Assembly: GCA_026315105.1 (NCBI GenBank)
Contig: CM048755.1
Coordinates: 760,201,301-760,265,300, forward strand
DNA length: 64,000 nucleotides
Source of the DNA: Locusta migratoria
Lineage: Eukaryota; Arthropoda; Insecta; Orthoptera; Acrididae
Direction of reading: 5' to 3'
Shown here: one piece after another, positions 43,840 through 55,677 of the stretch
Layout of the letters: every line of letters starts with the position of its first letter
Position numbering within the stretch: position 1 is the stretch's first letter
Made by a program: the position numbers and the translations under genes
Notes under the pieces: model-generated
What the model was told of the DNA's origin: nothing
The model's input: the letters and a program-made list of their open reading frames with translations, nothing else
Databases searched by the model: none

Positions 43840-45433
43840 GTCTTTTTACAATCACTTTGAAGCACATTATGTACATGCTTATAAGTATCCTGAAGTCTTC
43901 AAATTTGTTTACTGTTTCTATGACAATATTTTCTACATACAGCACCCAAACGTTTCAACAAAAAACGTGTTAGCAAAACTTTGTAAAATATTTTCTATAA
44001 ACCTGCTTCATAAAAAAATAAAAAGCCTTGCTTTGTATTTTTTCTTTTGTAACTAAGGCATTCATCGAATGCGAAAGTTCAGTGCTATCTGCCCAAAACA
44101 GAAGAAATATTTACTAAATCACACGGTAAAAAGGATTGAGCTTAAGTTAGCAACTGTAAAAGTACCTTCACAATGAAGGGAACATAAGCGAAAGTGCAAT
44201 AGCAAACGTTAACGATGAACACGCGTTCGCAAATAACATTCATCCATTTTCAGCTTCTATTCGTAGTTGTTTGCTCGCTTTCCGCTGGTCGTCAGGATGT
44301 TGGTGTTCTCTCCACTGCTGTGCTAGCAGTGCTTCATACCATAGAAGTAGAAAGTGTATTGCTGCAACTTTGGAACTGTATCGAATTTTTCGTCAGTTTC
44401 AGTGGCGATCCTACTAGTACAAGTACTGGAATTTCTGTAAATAGTGAAAAGTAAAATTTCTGATTGAAATGTAACAAATTTTTGTTATTACAATGTAGCA
44501 AAATTGAATGTAAACAGCCTTTCAAAAAACAAGGCGTGAAGATTACACAGTACTTTAGCGAGAAATAGCAAAAATTACGTATAATTTACGACAGTCACAA
44601 AGGACGTAGATTTATTGTATTATGACTCTTGCTCTGGAAAAAAATAACTCTCGCCGGATTAGAAAGGTACCGGTAGATGACATAATAATTGGGAGCTAGC
44701 TTACTGGTCTTGACCTTGCGGAGAATACATTGCTCTCCATCGTCCTAAAATAGTTAAATAACACGACAAAATCGAACTTCGAGTAACATGAAACAATATG
44801 CAGATTCTAGGAGAACGAATAGTGAGTGAGTTGCATGTAAAATAGCAGGGCAATTTTCGGGTCTTTTCAGAAATAAACGTGTTCTCCTTAACAACGGTAT
44901 GTACACAACACTAACAGCAACAAATGAAAGAAAATTAACTAGCATGCTGAATTAACTTATGGGAGCTGAATATGAAATAATAAGAAAGTGAAAATGGAGG
45001 ATGATTGAATGACAAAAACATTTGTAATTAGTAACGCTACACACTTACACAAATTTCAGATATCAAACTGGAATCATCGCAGCATCCCAAGGCGCTGACA
45101 GATCACAGAAGAAAGAATGCGAACATTTGCTTCGTTAATCGTCGTCGTTGTAGTGAAAGACATCAGAGGAAATGGTGGATCTGCCATTTACTAAGTGAGA
45201 GATCAATACAGTAATAGGGAAATTCGTTCTCCTACATAAGGATCTAAAGGAATTTACAGATAATTTTTAATTACTCTCGAATGCCAGTTAATGTATTCGA
45301 AAAACTGTTATCTGTGGTGGAAAATAACATTCATGAAACAATTGTAGTCACGAGGAATTGTGCTGGTGCAAAAGAGAAGCTAGCAGTTACTCTGAAGTAA
45401 GTTTTGTTAGTAAAATAATGGAATCGAATGAAC
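43840..45433. other. no recognisable feature
   Basis: About 1.6 kb of AT-rich DNA at the 3' side of the I-group LINE insertion. No gene is supported. Confidence 0.4.
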
Positions 45434-45441
45434 ACAATCAG

Positions 45442-45485
<44 letters not shown>

Positions 45486-45614
45486 TGGTTTTAGGGCGCA
45501 CAACTACTAAGGTCATTAGCGCGCAGACAAGAACAGAGATTCGCTATATCGCAAAAAAATTGGTAACTGCCAGTTAGAATATCAAGAAAAGGCTAAAAAC
45601 GAAAGATAAAACAA

Positions 45615-48600
45615 TTAAAAGGGCCAATTTATCAAAGGATATTTAACCAAGTTGATAAAACGCAAAACTCTAGCAGCTACTCGTGTGTCATCAGCTAAAA
45701 TTGCCTCCAGAGTAGACGGAAAGTGAACGGCTACACGGAGATGGTTAAAATTAACACAAGACAGTAAAACATGTCGCACTGTCAGCAGTTCACCGCAGGA
45801 GCACAGTGGTGCATGGTCGGTGGATAGCAAATGACGGTGGCTGAAACGGCAGTGACCGATCCGCAAACGGGCCAGGATGACCTCCTCTCGCCGAGAGGGG
45901 CATGAGGCGGTCCTCTAAGCGGTCGGGATCGGTTTTGAAGTTCTCAATTTATTGTCGTACAGTGAAAACCACGCACTGTACCAGGACGACACGATACTCC
46001 GGCGAAGAGCCCGTAGAACATCGTCCGATGGGACGCAAAAGGTAGCCATGCGAGGCAAGAGAACTGCTGCCTTGGCTGCTATGTCGGCGGTCTCATTCCC
46101 GGGCACAACCACGTAGCCAGGGACCCACAGAAAAGAAACGTGACAGCTGTCATCTGCTAGCAACTGGAGGGAGCGTTGGATCCGATACACGAGAGGATGG
46201 GTCGAGAAAGGGTCCCTGAGACTCTGCAGGGCACTAAGGGAGTCTGAACAGATGACATAGAAAGGTTGGCGGTGGCGGCAGGTATACAAAACAGCCTGGT
46301 GGAGGGCAAAAAGCTCAGCCGTGAAATTCGAGCACCGATCAGGGAGCTTGTATTAGAAACGGTTGTCCCTGACGACGAAGGCAGATCCGACACTGTCAGT
46401 GCTCTTGGAACCATCAGTGTAAATAAATATGGCATTATCGAACCGCAAACGAAGTTCGACAAGCCTCGAGCGGTATACCAAATCCGGGGTGCTCTCCTTG
46501 GGCAGTGAACTAAGTTCAAGATGAGCGTGAACCTGGGCCTGATGCCACGGTGGCAACAGGCTGTCGCTCAACCGAAAGGTGGAAGGAAGGGTAAAGTCGA
46601 GCCGCTGAAGCAGGCGGCGAAACCGAACTCCAGGTGGAAGCAAGGCTATCGCAGACAACTGATATTGGCGATCGAGTGAGTCGTCAAAAAATAATCGGTA
46701 AGATGGATGGTTGGGCATCGACCGCAGGCGGCATGCATACCGACACAAGAGTATTTCACGCCGAGTGGTCAAGGGTAATACAGCAGCCTCGTCATACAGA
46801 CTTTCAACAGGGCTGGTATAAAATGCACCAGTCGCCAGACGTAATCCCCGATGGTGGATAGAGTTGAAACGGCGGAGAATCGACGGCCGTGCAGAAGAGT
46901 ATACAAGGCTTCTGTAGTCGAGCTTCGACTGAACAATGGCCTGGTAAAGGTGAAGCAGGACAGTACGATCCGCTCCCCATGACGTGCCACTGAGGACACG
47001 AAGAACATTAAGGGATCGGGCACAACGGGCAGCCAGGTAGGACACGTGTGTGGAACAGCAAAGTTTCCGATCCAACATTAGCCCCAAGAATTTTGTCGTC
47101 TCCACGAAAGGGAGAGCAACGGGGCCGAGACGTAGAGTTGGAGGAAGAAATTCCTTTTATCTCCAGAATTTTACACACACCGTTTTCTCAGTGGAGAATT
47201 GGAAGCCGTTCGCAATGCTCCAGGAATATAGACGGTCAAGACAGCGTTGAAGACAACGCTCCAAGAGACACGTCCGCTGGGCGCTGCAATAAATTGCGAA
47301 ATCGTCTACAAAAAGGGATCCGGAAACGTCGGCTGAAAGGCAGTCTACGATCGGATTGATTGCAATGGCAAAGAGACACACTCAAGACGAAGCCCTGCGG
47401 TACCCCATTCTCCTGGCGAAAGGTATCTGACAGAACAGAGCCCACCCGTACCCGGATCTTGCGATCCGCCAAAAACGCTTGAAGAAAAAGAGGTAGGCGG
47501 CCCCGGAGTCCCCATGTGTGCAATGTGCGGAGAATGCCCGCTCTCCAACAGGTATCTTATGCCTTCTCCAAGTCGAAGAACACTGCTACTGTTTGACGCT
47601 TCTTTAGAAAGTTATTCATAATGAAGGTCGACAAGGTAACGAGGTGATCAGCAGCAGAGCGGTGTCGACGAAAACCGCATTGGACATTTGTTAGAAGGCG
47701 TCGAGATTCGAGGAGTCAGACCAACCGAGCGTTAACCATGCGATCCATCACCTTACAGACGCAACTCGTCAGAGAAATGGGGCGATAACTGGAAGGAAGA
47801 TGTTTGTCCTTCCCTGGTTTGGGGATGGGGACAACAATGGCTTCACGCCAACTTGTGGGAACATGACCTTCAGTCCATATGCGATTGTAGGTACTAAGAA
47901 GAAAACACTTGCCCGCAGGAGAGAGGTTCTTTAGCATCTCAATATGAATAGAAGCGGGCTCGGGAGCAGAAGATCGGGACAGGGCGAGAGCATGGTCTAG
48001 CTCCTGCATGGTGAAGGCGACATTATAATTTTCACGATTAAAAGAGTGGAAAGAAGGCGGCCGTGCCTCCTCTACCTGTTTGCGAGGGAGAAAGGCAGGG
48101 TGGTAATGGGCAGAGCTCGAAACCTCCGCAAAGAAACGGCCCAATGCGTTGGAAACATCAGCGGGGTCCACGAGGACTGCGTTCTCCACGGTCAGGCCAG
48201 GAAACGGGGAGTGGACCTTGATGCCGGATAAACGGCGTAGGCCACCCCAAACAACCGTGGAGGGAGTAAAGCGGTTAAAAGAACTAGTAAAACCAGTCCA
48301 GCAAGCTTTTTTTCTGTCGTTTATAAGGCGACGACATTGCGCTCTCATTCGTTTATAATTTATACAGTTCTCTAACGTTGGGCTGCGGTGGAAGGTGCAT
48401 AAAGCATGTTGCTGAGCTCTAAGAGCGTCGTGGCAGGCTGCAGTCCACCAAGGAACCGGGGCACGATGTGAAGAGGATGTACGAGGTATGGAATGTTCGG
48501 CAGCGATGAGAATAACCTCTGTGAGGTATTCGACCTGACTGTCACAGCTAGGAAAATTCTGATTGTGAAAAACAGCCATGGAAGAATAAAGCCCCCAGTC

Positions 48601-49302
48601 GGCTTTAGAAATGTTCCAACTGGTGGGACGACGAGATGAGGAATGATGCAGAAAGTAGATGATACAAGGGAAATGGTCACTCGAGTACGTGTCAGAAAGT
48701 GCATACCACTCGAACAGACGTGCAAGCTGAGGAGTGCTTATCGCAAGGTCTATGTGGGAGTAAGTATGTGTTGTGTCAGAAAGGAAGGTCGGTGCACTGG
48801 TGTTGAGGCAAAAAAGATTGAGGTGGTGGAAAAGGTCCACCAAAAGGGAGCCTCTCGGACAAGGTGCTGGAGAGCCCCATAGGGGGTGATGCGCATTAAA
48901 GTCGCCTACCAACACGAAAGGTGAAGGGAGCTGGTCAGCGAGGTGTAGCACATCTGCCCTAGTAAGGGCAAATGACGATGGTGAATAGATATTACAGAGG
49001 GAAAAGGTAAATGTGGATAGAGTGATGCGGAAGGCAACTGCCTGTAGGTAAGTATGCAATGAAATGGGATGGTAATAGACGTCGTCTCGAATGAGAATCA
49101 GAACCTCTCCATGGGTTGCGGTACCCTCCACAGGTGGCAGGTCGAAACGCACAGAGGTGTAGTGGGGAAAGTCTGCACGATCACTTGGACATAACTTAGT
49201 TTCTTGGAGACAGACTAGAAGCGGGCAGTGCAATCGAAGGAGTAGTTTTAATTCCTCCCGATTGGAACGAGTGCCGCGAATATTCCATTGAAGGATCGCC
49301 AT
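45615..49302 (-). pseudogene. I-group LINE ORF2: endonuclease, RT, RNase H, Cys/His tail
   Basis: Starting at MAILQWNIRGTRSN (ATG at 49302), the APE endonuclease shows QWNIRG, LQETKL, VGDFNAHHPLWG, THTYSHIDLAIS and SDHFPC. The RT shows SYRPISLTS, FDLEKA(stop)DT, NGVPQGFVLSV and LFVDDFAIY, so the catalytic Asp pair is intact. RNase H shows FIYTDGSK, CSDSLSALQ and GNETADIAAK; the usual VPGH reads VPGY. The C-terminus has RFSHRHLL and CSCGELLTVRHVLLSC. Disruptions are a TGG-to-TGA-like stop at about 47713, a TAA at the palm Tyr near 47556, a frameshift near 47370, a stop near 47157, a stop after DNRF near 46350 and a frameshift near 45910. Confidence 0.92.
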
Positions 49303-49352
49303 GATAAAAAATGAGATAAGAAACGAAGATAAAAACGAACAAGCAAGCGGGA

Positions 49353-50668
49353 TCACCTCGACGGCCGCTGAGGACCGGATTTCGAGGGAGCACTGCTATC
49401 GCTGTCTAGGGGCAAAGGGTCGTGGTCCATAGGTTCGACCGACGCGCCTGCCACCTCCCTGAGTTGATCAGGAGGGGCAGTTTCCACCGCCGGTAAAGGT
49501 CCGGGTCGGCAGACGGAGCGTTCCGGTGAAACAGAAGACGGCCGAGGCCGGCAACTGTTGGACGGCATGACTGAAGAGTCACGCCGCGGCGGGGAAGGAG
49601 GGGGGCTATTCTTTTTGTGAGCCTTCTTAGAGGCATGACGGGCAGAGGAAGCGGTTGAGGATGGAGAAGACGTAGTCTTGAGAACGTCTTCACGAACAGG
49701 TTCTTTTTTTGAACTGCGGGCTGCGGATTTAGGTGCCCGGGATGAGTGGGAACTGGGTGACGAATGTACTGTAGAACGGGCAGAAGGGATCGGAGAGGTG
49801 GAACGAGCAATTTTCGGGCTAGCCGACCTGACAACAGTGTCACAGAATGTTAAATCGCAGGTCTGAATGCCTACCTCCTTAGATGGTCGAGGTGAGGTGA
49901 GGACCTGGCTGTAAGTACCTAATGGGAGTACAGCGGGCTTCCTACTCGCTAATAACTTCCGAGCGGCATAGGTTGAGACCTTCTCCTTGACACGAATCTC
50001 TTGGATGACCCGCTCTTCTTTATAAATGGGGCAGTCCTGTGAAGCAGCAGCATGGTTACCCATGCAATTTATGCAGCGAGGGGATGGAGGTAGACTTTCA
50101 CTCTCATGGGCGTCCCTGCCACAGGTGGCGCACTTGGCTGCATTTGGACAAGACTTACTGGTATGGTTATATCTCTGGCAATGGAAGCAGCGCGTAGGGT
50201 TGGGTATATATGGGTGAACGGAGATGACTTCGTATCCCGCTTTCACCTTAGATGGTAGGTCAACCCTGTCGAAAGTCAAGAAGACAGTACGAGTTGGCAC
50301 GAGGTGCGGTGAGCCTCCACTTTTACTGGGAAAGTATGCACTAGTGTAGCCCGAAGTAATATTTGTGCCTGGAATGCATTCTCAATCTCGAGCAACAAGG
50401 TCCCATTGCGCTGTCGGGAGCAGGTCTTCAAGGGACCGGCGATCGCATCGACACCCTTCTGAATGATAAACGGATTTACAGCAGGAAAATCCTGATCGTC
50501 AGTACGCGATACCACCAGGAACGTAGGAATTGTAGGCAAGACTTTTTGTGGCTGAGAATCATCGTGTTTCCGCTTATTGGTCAAGGTTAGAGAAGATTTG
50601 GAAGGTTTCATTACCGGCGTCTCCGATGGCGCGCTCTTTCCTTGTGGGGGCCCTCTCTGAGGGAGCAC
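49353..50668 (-). pseudogene. I-group LINE ORF1 (gag-like) with CCHC zinc knuckles
   Basis: The N-terminal part (50668-50276) includes KRKHDDSQPQKVLPTIPTFL and a low-complexity start. A frameshift near 50290 moves to the frame 50300-49353. There RCFHCQRYNHTSKSCP, CATCGRDAHESESLP (His/Cys partly decayed) and CINCMGNHAAASQDCP form three knuckle-like motifs, followed by IYKEERVIQEIRVKEKVS and a Ser/Pro-rich tail. A nucleic-acid chaperone role in RNP formation is expected from family knowledge. About 50 bp separate it from ORF2. Confidence 0.88.
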
Positions 50669-50807
50669 CCGCCTTAGGTGACTGTTTGCACCTCAGGTCA
50701 GACCTCCAGAGAAGGGACGGAGGGACCAATCGGCACGTTCGGAATGTACTAGCTCGGGTAATCACCCCTCCCTGGGCCCGGCCTTTACCACGGGGTACGT
50801 ACGTGCC

Positions 50808-51218
50808 CTATATGTCTACCCGGGGCGGGGAGTAACGCCTTACCCCGTCACCAGCTACGCAGAGCGTGGGTTGACCTTCAGACACACACAGCGAGGAAAA
50901 AGGAGGAAGGAGAGAAAGGGATGAAGGAGGGAGAATCTCAAACGCCGAGGCGGAGATTAAAAGGGCGTGTCGAGGACAAAGAGAAAGAAGAAAGGGGGGA
51001 AGGCTAAAGAACAGGAAAGGAAAAGGACCAAGAAAAGAGGAAGTAAGAGGAAACGAAAAAAGAAACCTTGGACTGACTAAAAACGCCCGTCTCCGGGCGA
51101 AGGCACAAACCGGGGGGAAAGAGGGAAGCGGCCTGGGACGGAAGAAAGGTCGTTTCAGCTCGGGGCCCAATGCGCGCCACACACGTACCCACAAAAGAGC
51201 TGTGGGCCCCCTGGGGGG
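50808..51218 (-). promoter_or_regulatory. 5' UTR of the I-group LINE, likely internal promoter
   Basis: The minus-strand sequence is GC- and pyrimidine-rich (TCTCCCTCC and TTTCCTCTTACTTCC runs) and precedes ORF1. Full-length LINEs of this kind carry a Pol II promoter here, but I see no TATA box and the role is inferred. The 147-codon frame across it is biased in composition and I do not call it a gene. Confidence 0.5.
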
Positions 51219-51428
51219 ACAATCAGAATATTTACTACATATAGTCATCAATTTTATCGTGACACCACTTCATTCGCCGTAAGAGTTTAGCAGCTGCAGC
51301 AATGTTAAGATCCAACCGCATTGTTTTTACTGAAATAGTACTACTCCAGTAAGTGTTGTAAGGTGTAGGTAAATAATGGTCCTGTCAGGGAAAGTGGAAG
51401 AGATGCAAATTGTGAATCTGAATATCAA

Positions 51429-51606
51429 GCCGGCCGCGGTGGCCGAGGAGACTAAGGAGCTCCAGTCACGGTCTGCACGGCCACTACGGTCGGTGGTTCG
51501 AATCCCCCCCTCGGGCATGGATATTTGTGCCGTCCTTAGTATAAAGTAGTAGATAAGTAGTTTGTAAGTTTAGGGACAGATGACCCAGTACTTAAGTCCC
51601 ATAAAA
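51429..51606 (+). mobile_element. tRNA-headed SINE, family A, with poly(A)-like end
   Basis: Complete head and body, but the 3' end stops at AAGTCCCATA followed by about 11 A and lacks the ACAAACATTTGAACA terminus. It lies just 5' of the I-group LINE. Confidence 0.9.
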
Positions 51607-51701
51607 AAAAAAATCGAAGGATAGACGTGGCTGACACTTCAAATGCTTCGATAGATTCTACTTTTAATTTCAATTTATATTTTCATATGTTTCCCTATTA
51701 A

Positions 51702-52193
51702 CCCTTTCGGACCCTCTGGTTACAAATGTGTACGGTGTCTAAGATGGTTCAGAGCGTTTTTTCTCAATGGAACATATATACGACATCTGAGTCTTCAATC
51801 ATTTCATCATGCACGATTACTGCCACTTGCGGAAGATCTCTCTAAAAATATTAAGAAGCGAGTGCTGTAATGCGCAGCAGTTGGCGAACTTCAGAGAACA
51901 CGGAAATTGTGGGTTACTTGTATTCCACTGTATAACTGAAAGTAGTAGTTGTTATTTTGCGATGTAGTTATTGAACGATCAGTTGATTTGGTACAACAGT
52001 TGGTACTACAAAATTAATTAATATAGTTCTTAAAAAAAGCCTTGTTTTTCAGTATACGCAGTGCCGTAGAATGAAAATGGGTGCATATAATTGCATAAAT
52101 CTTGCTTTTAAAATCATTGAAAATTTAACTGAAGAGTATTACAGCATTAAAAATTATTTCCTTCACAGAGAAAAAAAATCAGGTCTGAAAGGG
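51702..52193. mobile_element. piggyBac-like MITE, 492 bp
   Basis: The left end CCCTTTCGGACC and the inverted right end CCCTTTCAGACC are each directly flanked by TTAA (51698-51701 and 52194-52197). TTAA targets with CCC-starting inverted repeats are characteristic of piggyBac. The AT-rich interior has no coding frame. Confidence 0.72.
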
Positions 52194-52197
52194 TTAA

Positions 52198-53690
52198 AAC
52201 GCGCCCAAAATAATGACAAAGGGTACTATATTTAATATGAATTAAATTTGACTGACCTTTCAAGTATTTATTTTCTTATGTAACATAACAATATCCACCA
52301 AAACACATTTACAAGTTAATTAAATAAAATGACATAATACAAGGTGGTTCAAAATTCCTACAGTAAATGACAGGTAATTCATTTGCATAGAATACCTGTC
52401 CAAGAACAAATCCACAATCACTGAGAATCTGTGGCATACTTGGGACCAATATTCCTGTACCCGATCTCGAGGGGGAAAAATCGTCTTCTCACTAACGAGC
52501 TGGCACAACCAATCTGGTGGCGCACTAGCAAATGTAGGCGATACTTTACCAGACATTGGTCTGCATCGATAACTGAAATTGGCGGTCCCTGAAAACAACG
52601 ACTAGGCTTCCTATTACAGAACCAGTACTCAATTAAAATCAGCAACTGTGATCCTAGTGGAACTCGAGAGTGCCGCGGGGAGGCAGCCGAACATTTGAAC
52701 GTTTGGAACTCAGAGTCAACGAATACACAAGTTCGGCTGTGTGTAGCCACTTTGGCCTGCACGATATTGCTAAATGCTCAGATGACACCAGAACTGAGAA
52801 ATACGTCATCAGCGCGACGGTGAGACAGACTGGTCTCGTTCTTGACTCGCTACCACTCAGTGCATTAGTGCTAGTTTCGGAACAAGTCCGAAAGTTGCAC
52901 AAAGTACGAAAGTAGCGACACGAAAGAAGAGAATGTGAGCAGAAGAGAAGCGACTGCTCTTTGACACTCCCTTTAGCTCCTCTGGCCGTACTAAGGTACT
53001 AGCTCCAATCCCCTTAGCGTCAGCCACGTCCGACTAATACCGGGCTGTCTTCACTAAAACTGTCACTCATCTTTCGAGCAGCCAATCAGCGTGCTTAGAG
53101 CCACGCCTCCACGATCTGTGTTTTCGCGCTGGCGACCTCTGACGTCACGGAAAACGCGGCATTTTTTGTCCGTTTGTTTTTTTAATACAAAAAACCAGTC
53201 GCTGTCCAGATTGTCGGCCGCGGCCGCCAGTCTCAGAGATGTCCGTTCTCGCCCACCACCTCGGCGTCTGCCCACAGGACCGCTCACCATAAACTTCCTG
53301 AGTTTTCTAAAGAAGCCCTCGTCCAGACGACGCCACCAACCGCGGCGTCAGCCTAATGGCTAGCAAATACATACAAAACGTAAAAGACAGCGTCACGGCT
53401 GATAATGCCATCAGCGAATGGCCCTGCGGGCAGCAGAGGAGACGGTGTTCTACCTGGCCTACCTGCAGAATACTGCTCAGTTAGTTACACAAAGCTCTGA
53501 TTTTCTTCACAGATGTTTTGAGTTGGACTGTTTGGAAGTCTGAGAGATCACGCGTATCATCAGTCATTTGCGCTAATCGACGGAGAACAAAACGTTCTGC
53601 TGGGTATCGTTCGAGACTTTGTATGTCAATTGTGCACTGCGGTCGCATCTCAGTGTTAACACGTACGCAATGCTTCCAACTTGCTATATT
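52198..53690. other. unassigned; contains a CpG-rich stretch
   Basis: 52330-52900 has open frames without recognised domains. ACAAGGTGGTTCAAAATTCC near 52339 might be a DNA-transposon end. From about 52940 to 53350 the sequence is GC- and CpG-rich with TCTGACGTCACG near 53139 (CRE-like). It could be a degenerate element end or a promoter-like island, and no transcript evidence is available here. Confidence 0.3.
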
Positions 53691-54345
53691 ATATTGTCTA
53701 CCCCTGTATCTTGCGGGCCGTGGATGAAGGGCAGAAGGAACATAGCATATTCCTAGATTTCCAAAATGGGTTTGATATGATTCTGCACTGCAGACTGTTC
53801 ACGAAGATAGAGAATATGGAACTGGTTCCCAGATACTTACGTGGCTCGAAGGGTTCTTAAGTAAAAGTACCCAGTACTTTGTTCTAGATTGCAAGTGTTC
53901 AGCAGAGACTAGGATATCGTCAGGGAAGTGTGATAGGACGCTATTACCTTGTATCTACATAAATAATCTGACGGACGGAGTAAGTAGCAGTCTGCGGCTG
54001 TTTGCTGATATGGCTATGGTGTACGGGAGGAGACAACATTTCCAGTTGGTGTAATGAATAGCACCTAGCTCTAAAAGTAAAGTGATGCAGATGAGTAGGA
54101 AAAACACCTATAGAATTTTCGAAGACAGTATTATTAGTGAGCTGTTTGGCACAGTCTGGTCGATAAAATATCTGGCCGTTACATAGCAGAACGATATGAA
54201 ATGGAAAGAGCATCAAAGGACAGTTGTGAAGGAGGATGGTCAACCGCGGTTTATTGGGAGAATTTTGGGAAGATATTGTTCATCTGCAAAGCAGACCGGT
54301 ATAGAACACTAGTGCGAACAATACATGGGTATTACTGTAGAGTTT
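53690..54345 (+). pseudogene. CR1-type RT fragment, plus strand
   Basis: The plus-strand coding remnants HSIFLDFQNGFDMILHCRLF, DRTLLPCIYINNLTDGVSSS-like and RLFADMAMVYGRR correspond to the palm blocks; the FADD box has become FADM. It is joined head-to-head with the 3' end of the minus-strand CR1 copy B at about 54345. Confidence 0.75.
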
Positions 54346-54545
54346 AGGATCTACATCTACATGGGATACTCTGCAAATTACATTTAAATGCCTGGCCGAG
54401 GGTTCATCGAACCACCTTTATACTATTTATCTCCCATTCCATTCTCGAATAGCGCGTGGGAAGAGAGAACACCGGAATCTCTCCGTTCGAGCTCTGATTT
54501 CTCAAATTTTATTCTGATGATCATTTCTACCTATGTAAGTGGGAG

Positions 54546-55106
54546 TCAACAATATATTTTCGCATTCGGAGGAGAATTTTGGCTATTAGAATTTCCTAAG
54601 TAGACCACACCGCAGCAATAAGCGCCGTTGTTGTAATGATTCCCATCCCAGATTCTGTATCGTTTCCGTAACGCTGTCTTCCCTGTATCGTGACAATACA
54701 AAACGAGCTGCCCTTCTTTGGACTCTTTCGATGTCCTCCGTGAAACCCACCTGATAAGGATCCCACACTGGTCAGCAATACTCCGAAAACGACGGACAAG
54801 CGTAGTGTATGTAGTTTCTTTAGTAGTTCTGTTACATCTTTTAAGTGTTCTGCCAATAAGCACAGTCTCTGGGTCGCCTTTCCCCACGACATTTTCTACG
54901 TGTTCTTTCCAGTTTAAGTATGAGTAATAGTAATTCCTAGGTATTTTGTGGAATGTACTGCCTTCACTTTTGATTGATTTATCTTGTAAACAAAGTTTAA
55001 CGGATTTTTTTTCGTAATCATGTGGACGAATTCACACTTCTCTTTATTTGGTGTCAATTGCCAATTTTTACACAATATTGGTATCTTATTTAGATGGTAC
55101 TGCAGT
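54546..55106 (-). pseudogene. CR1 copy B ORF2 C-terminal part
   Basis: The minus-strand frame 54768-54586 reads DIERVQRRAARFVLSRYRED then SVTETIQNLGWESLQQRRLL, the CR1 C-terminal block. Upstream 55106-54914 encodes LTPNKEKCEFVHMITKKNPL and VHSTKYLGITIT, the segment following the RT. Frames are shifted relative to each other. Confidence 0.8.
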
Positions 55107-55117
55107 TGGTTTAGATC

Positions 55118-55317
55118 AAAAATGTTCAAATGTTTGTATAGTCTATGGGACTTAACTACGGGGTCATCAGTCCCTAAACTTACAAACTACTTATGAACTA
55201 CTTACGAACTAGGACGGCACAAATATCCATGCCCGAGGGGGGATTCGAACCCCCGACCGTAGTGGCCGTGCAGACCGTGACTGGAGCGCCTCAGTTTCCT
55301 CGGCCACCGCGGCCGGC
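55118..55317 (-). mobile_element. tRNA-headed SINE, family A
   Basis: Complete copy with the 11-bp duplication TGGTTTAGATC at 55107-55117 and 55318-55328, inserted in CR1 copy B just after the RT palm. Confidence 0.94.
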
Positions 55318-55328
55318 TGGTTTAGATC

Positions 55329-55540
55329 TTCAGATGATTTTACTAGGCGGTAAATTATGGCGTTATCAGCAAACAAGCTAAGAGAGCTGCTTAGATTTTC
55401 TCCCAAGGAACAGCAGAGGATCTATAACACTACCCTGTAGAAAGCCCGATATCACCTCTGTTTTAGTCGATGGCTTACCATCAATTACTACGACCTGTGT
55501 CCTCTCTGACAGGAAATCCCCTATCCAGTCGCAAAATTTG
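55329..55540 (-). pseudogene. CR1 copy B RT palm with altered catalytic box
   Basis: The minus strand encodes SSLSLFADNAIIYRLVKSSE between the SINEs. The normal FADD box reads FADN, a loss of the second catalytic Asp. Confidence 0.8.
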
Positions 55541-55542
55541 GG

Positions 55543-55677
55543 TTTTCGAATCCTCCCTCGGGCATGGATATTTGTGACGTCCTTAGCATTAGTTAGTTCA
55601 TAAGTATTTTGTAAGTTTAGGGACTGATGACCCCGCTGTTAAGTCCCATAAGCTTTTACAAACATTTGAACATTTTT
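55543..55677 (+). mobile_element. tRNA-headed SINE, family A, 5'-truncated at the B box
   Basis: It begins TTTTCGAATCCTCCCTCGGG, within the B box, so the whole head upstream is missing. The 3' end is complete. The flanks AGTCGCAAAATTTGGG (55527-55542) and AGTCGCAAATTTGGG (55678-55692) differ by one A, a long target duplication. Confidence 0.93.

Larger units (their letters stand above)
45445..51218 (-). mobile_element. I-group LINE, apparently full length, 5.77 kb
   Basis: On the minus strand it runs from a GC-rich 5' UTR (CCCCCCAGGGGGCCCACAGC) through ORF1 and ORF2 to a poly(A) tail, seen as about 40 T at 45445-45484. The 11-bp target duplication ACAATCAGAAT is at 45434-45444 and 51219-51229, so both ends are preserved. 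The RNase H domain after the RT places it in the I group or a related clade. Both ORFs carry stops and frameshifts. Confidence 0.92.

Noticed and set aside
46266..47359. Plus-strand frames opposite the I-group LINE ORF2
   Set aside because: They are shadows of the minus-strand RT and RNase H coding sequence.
50808..51251. 147-codon minus-strand frame upstream of the LINE ORF1
   Set aside because: It lies in the pyrimidine-rich 5' UTR of the I-group LINE, has strongly biased composition and no start context; it also reads across the target duplication.
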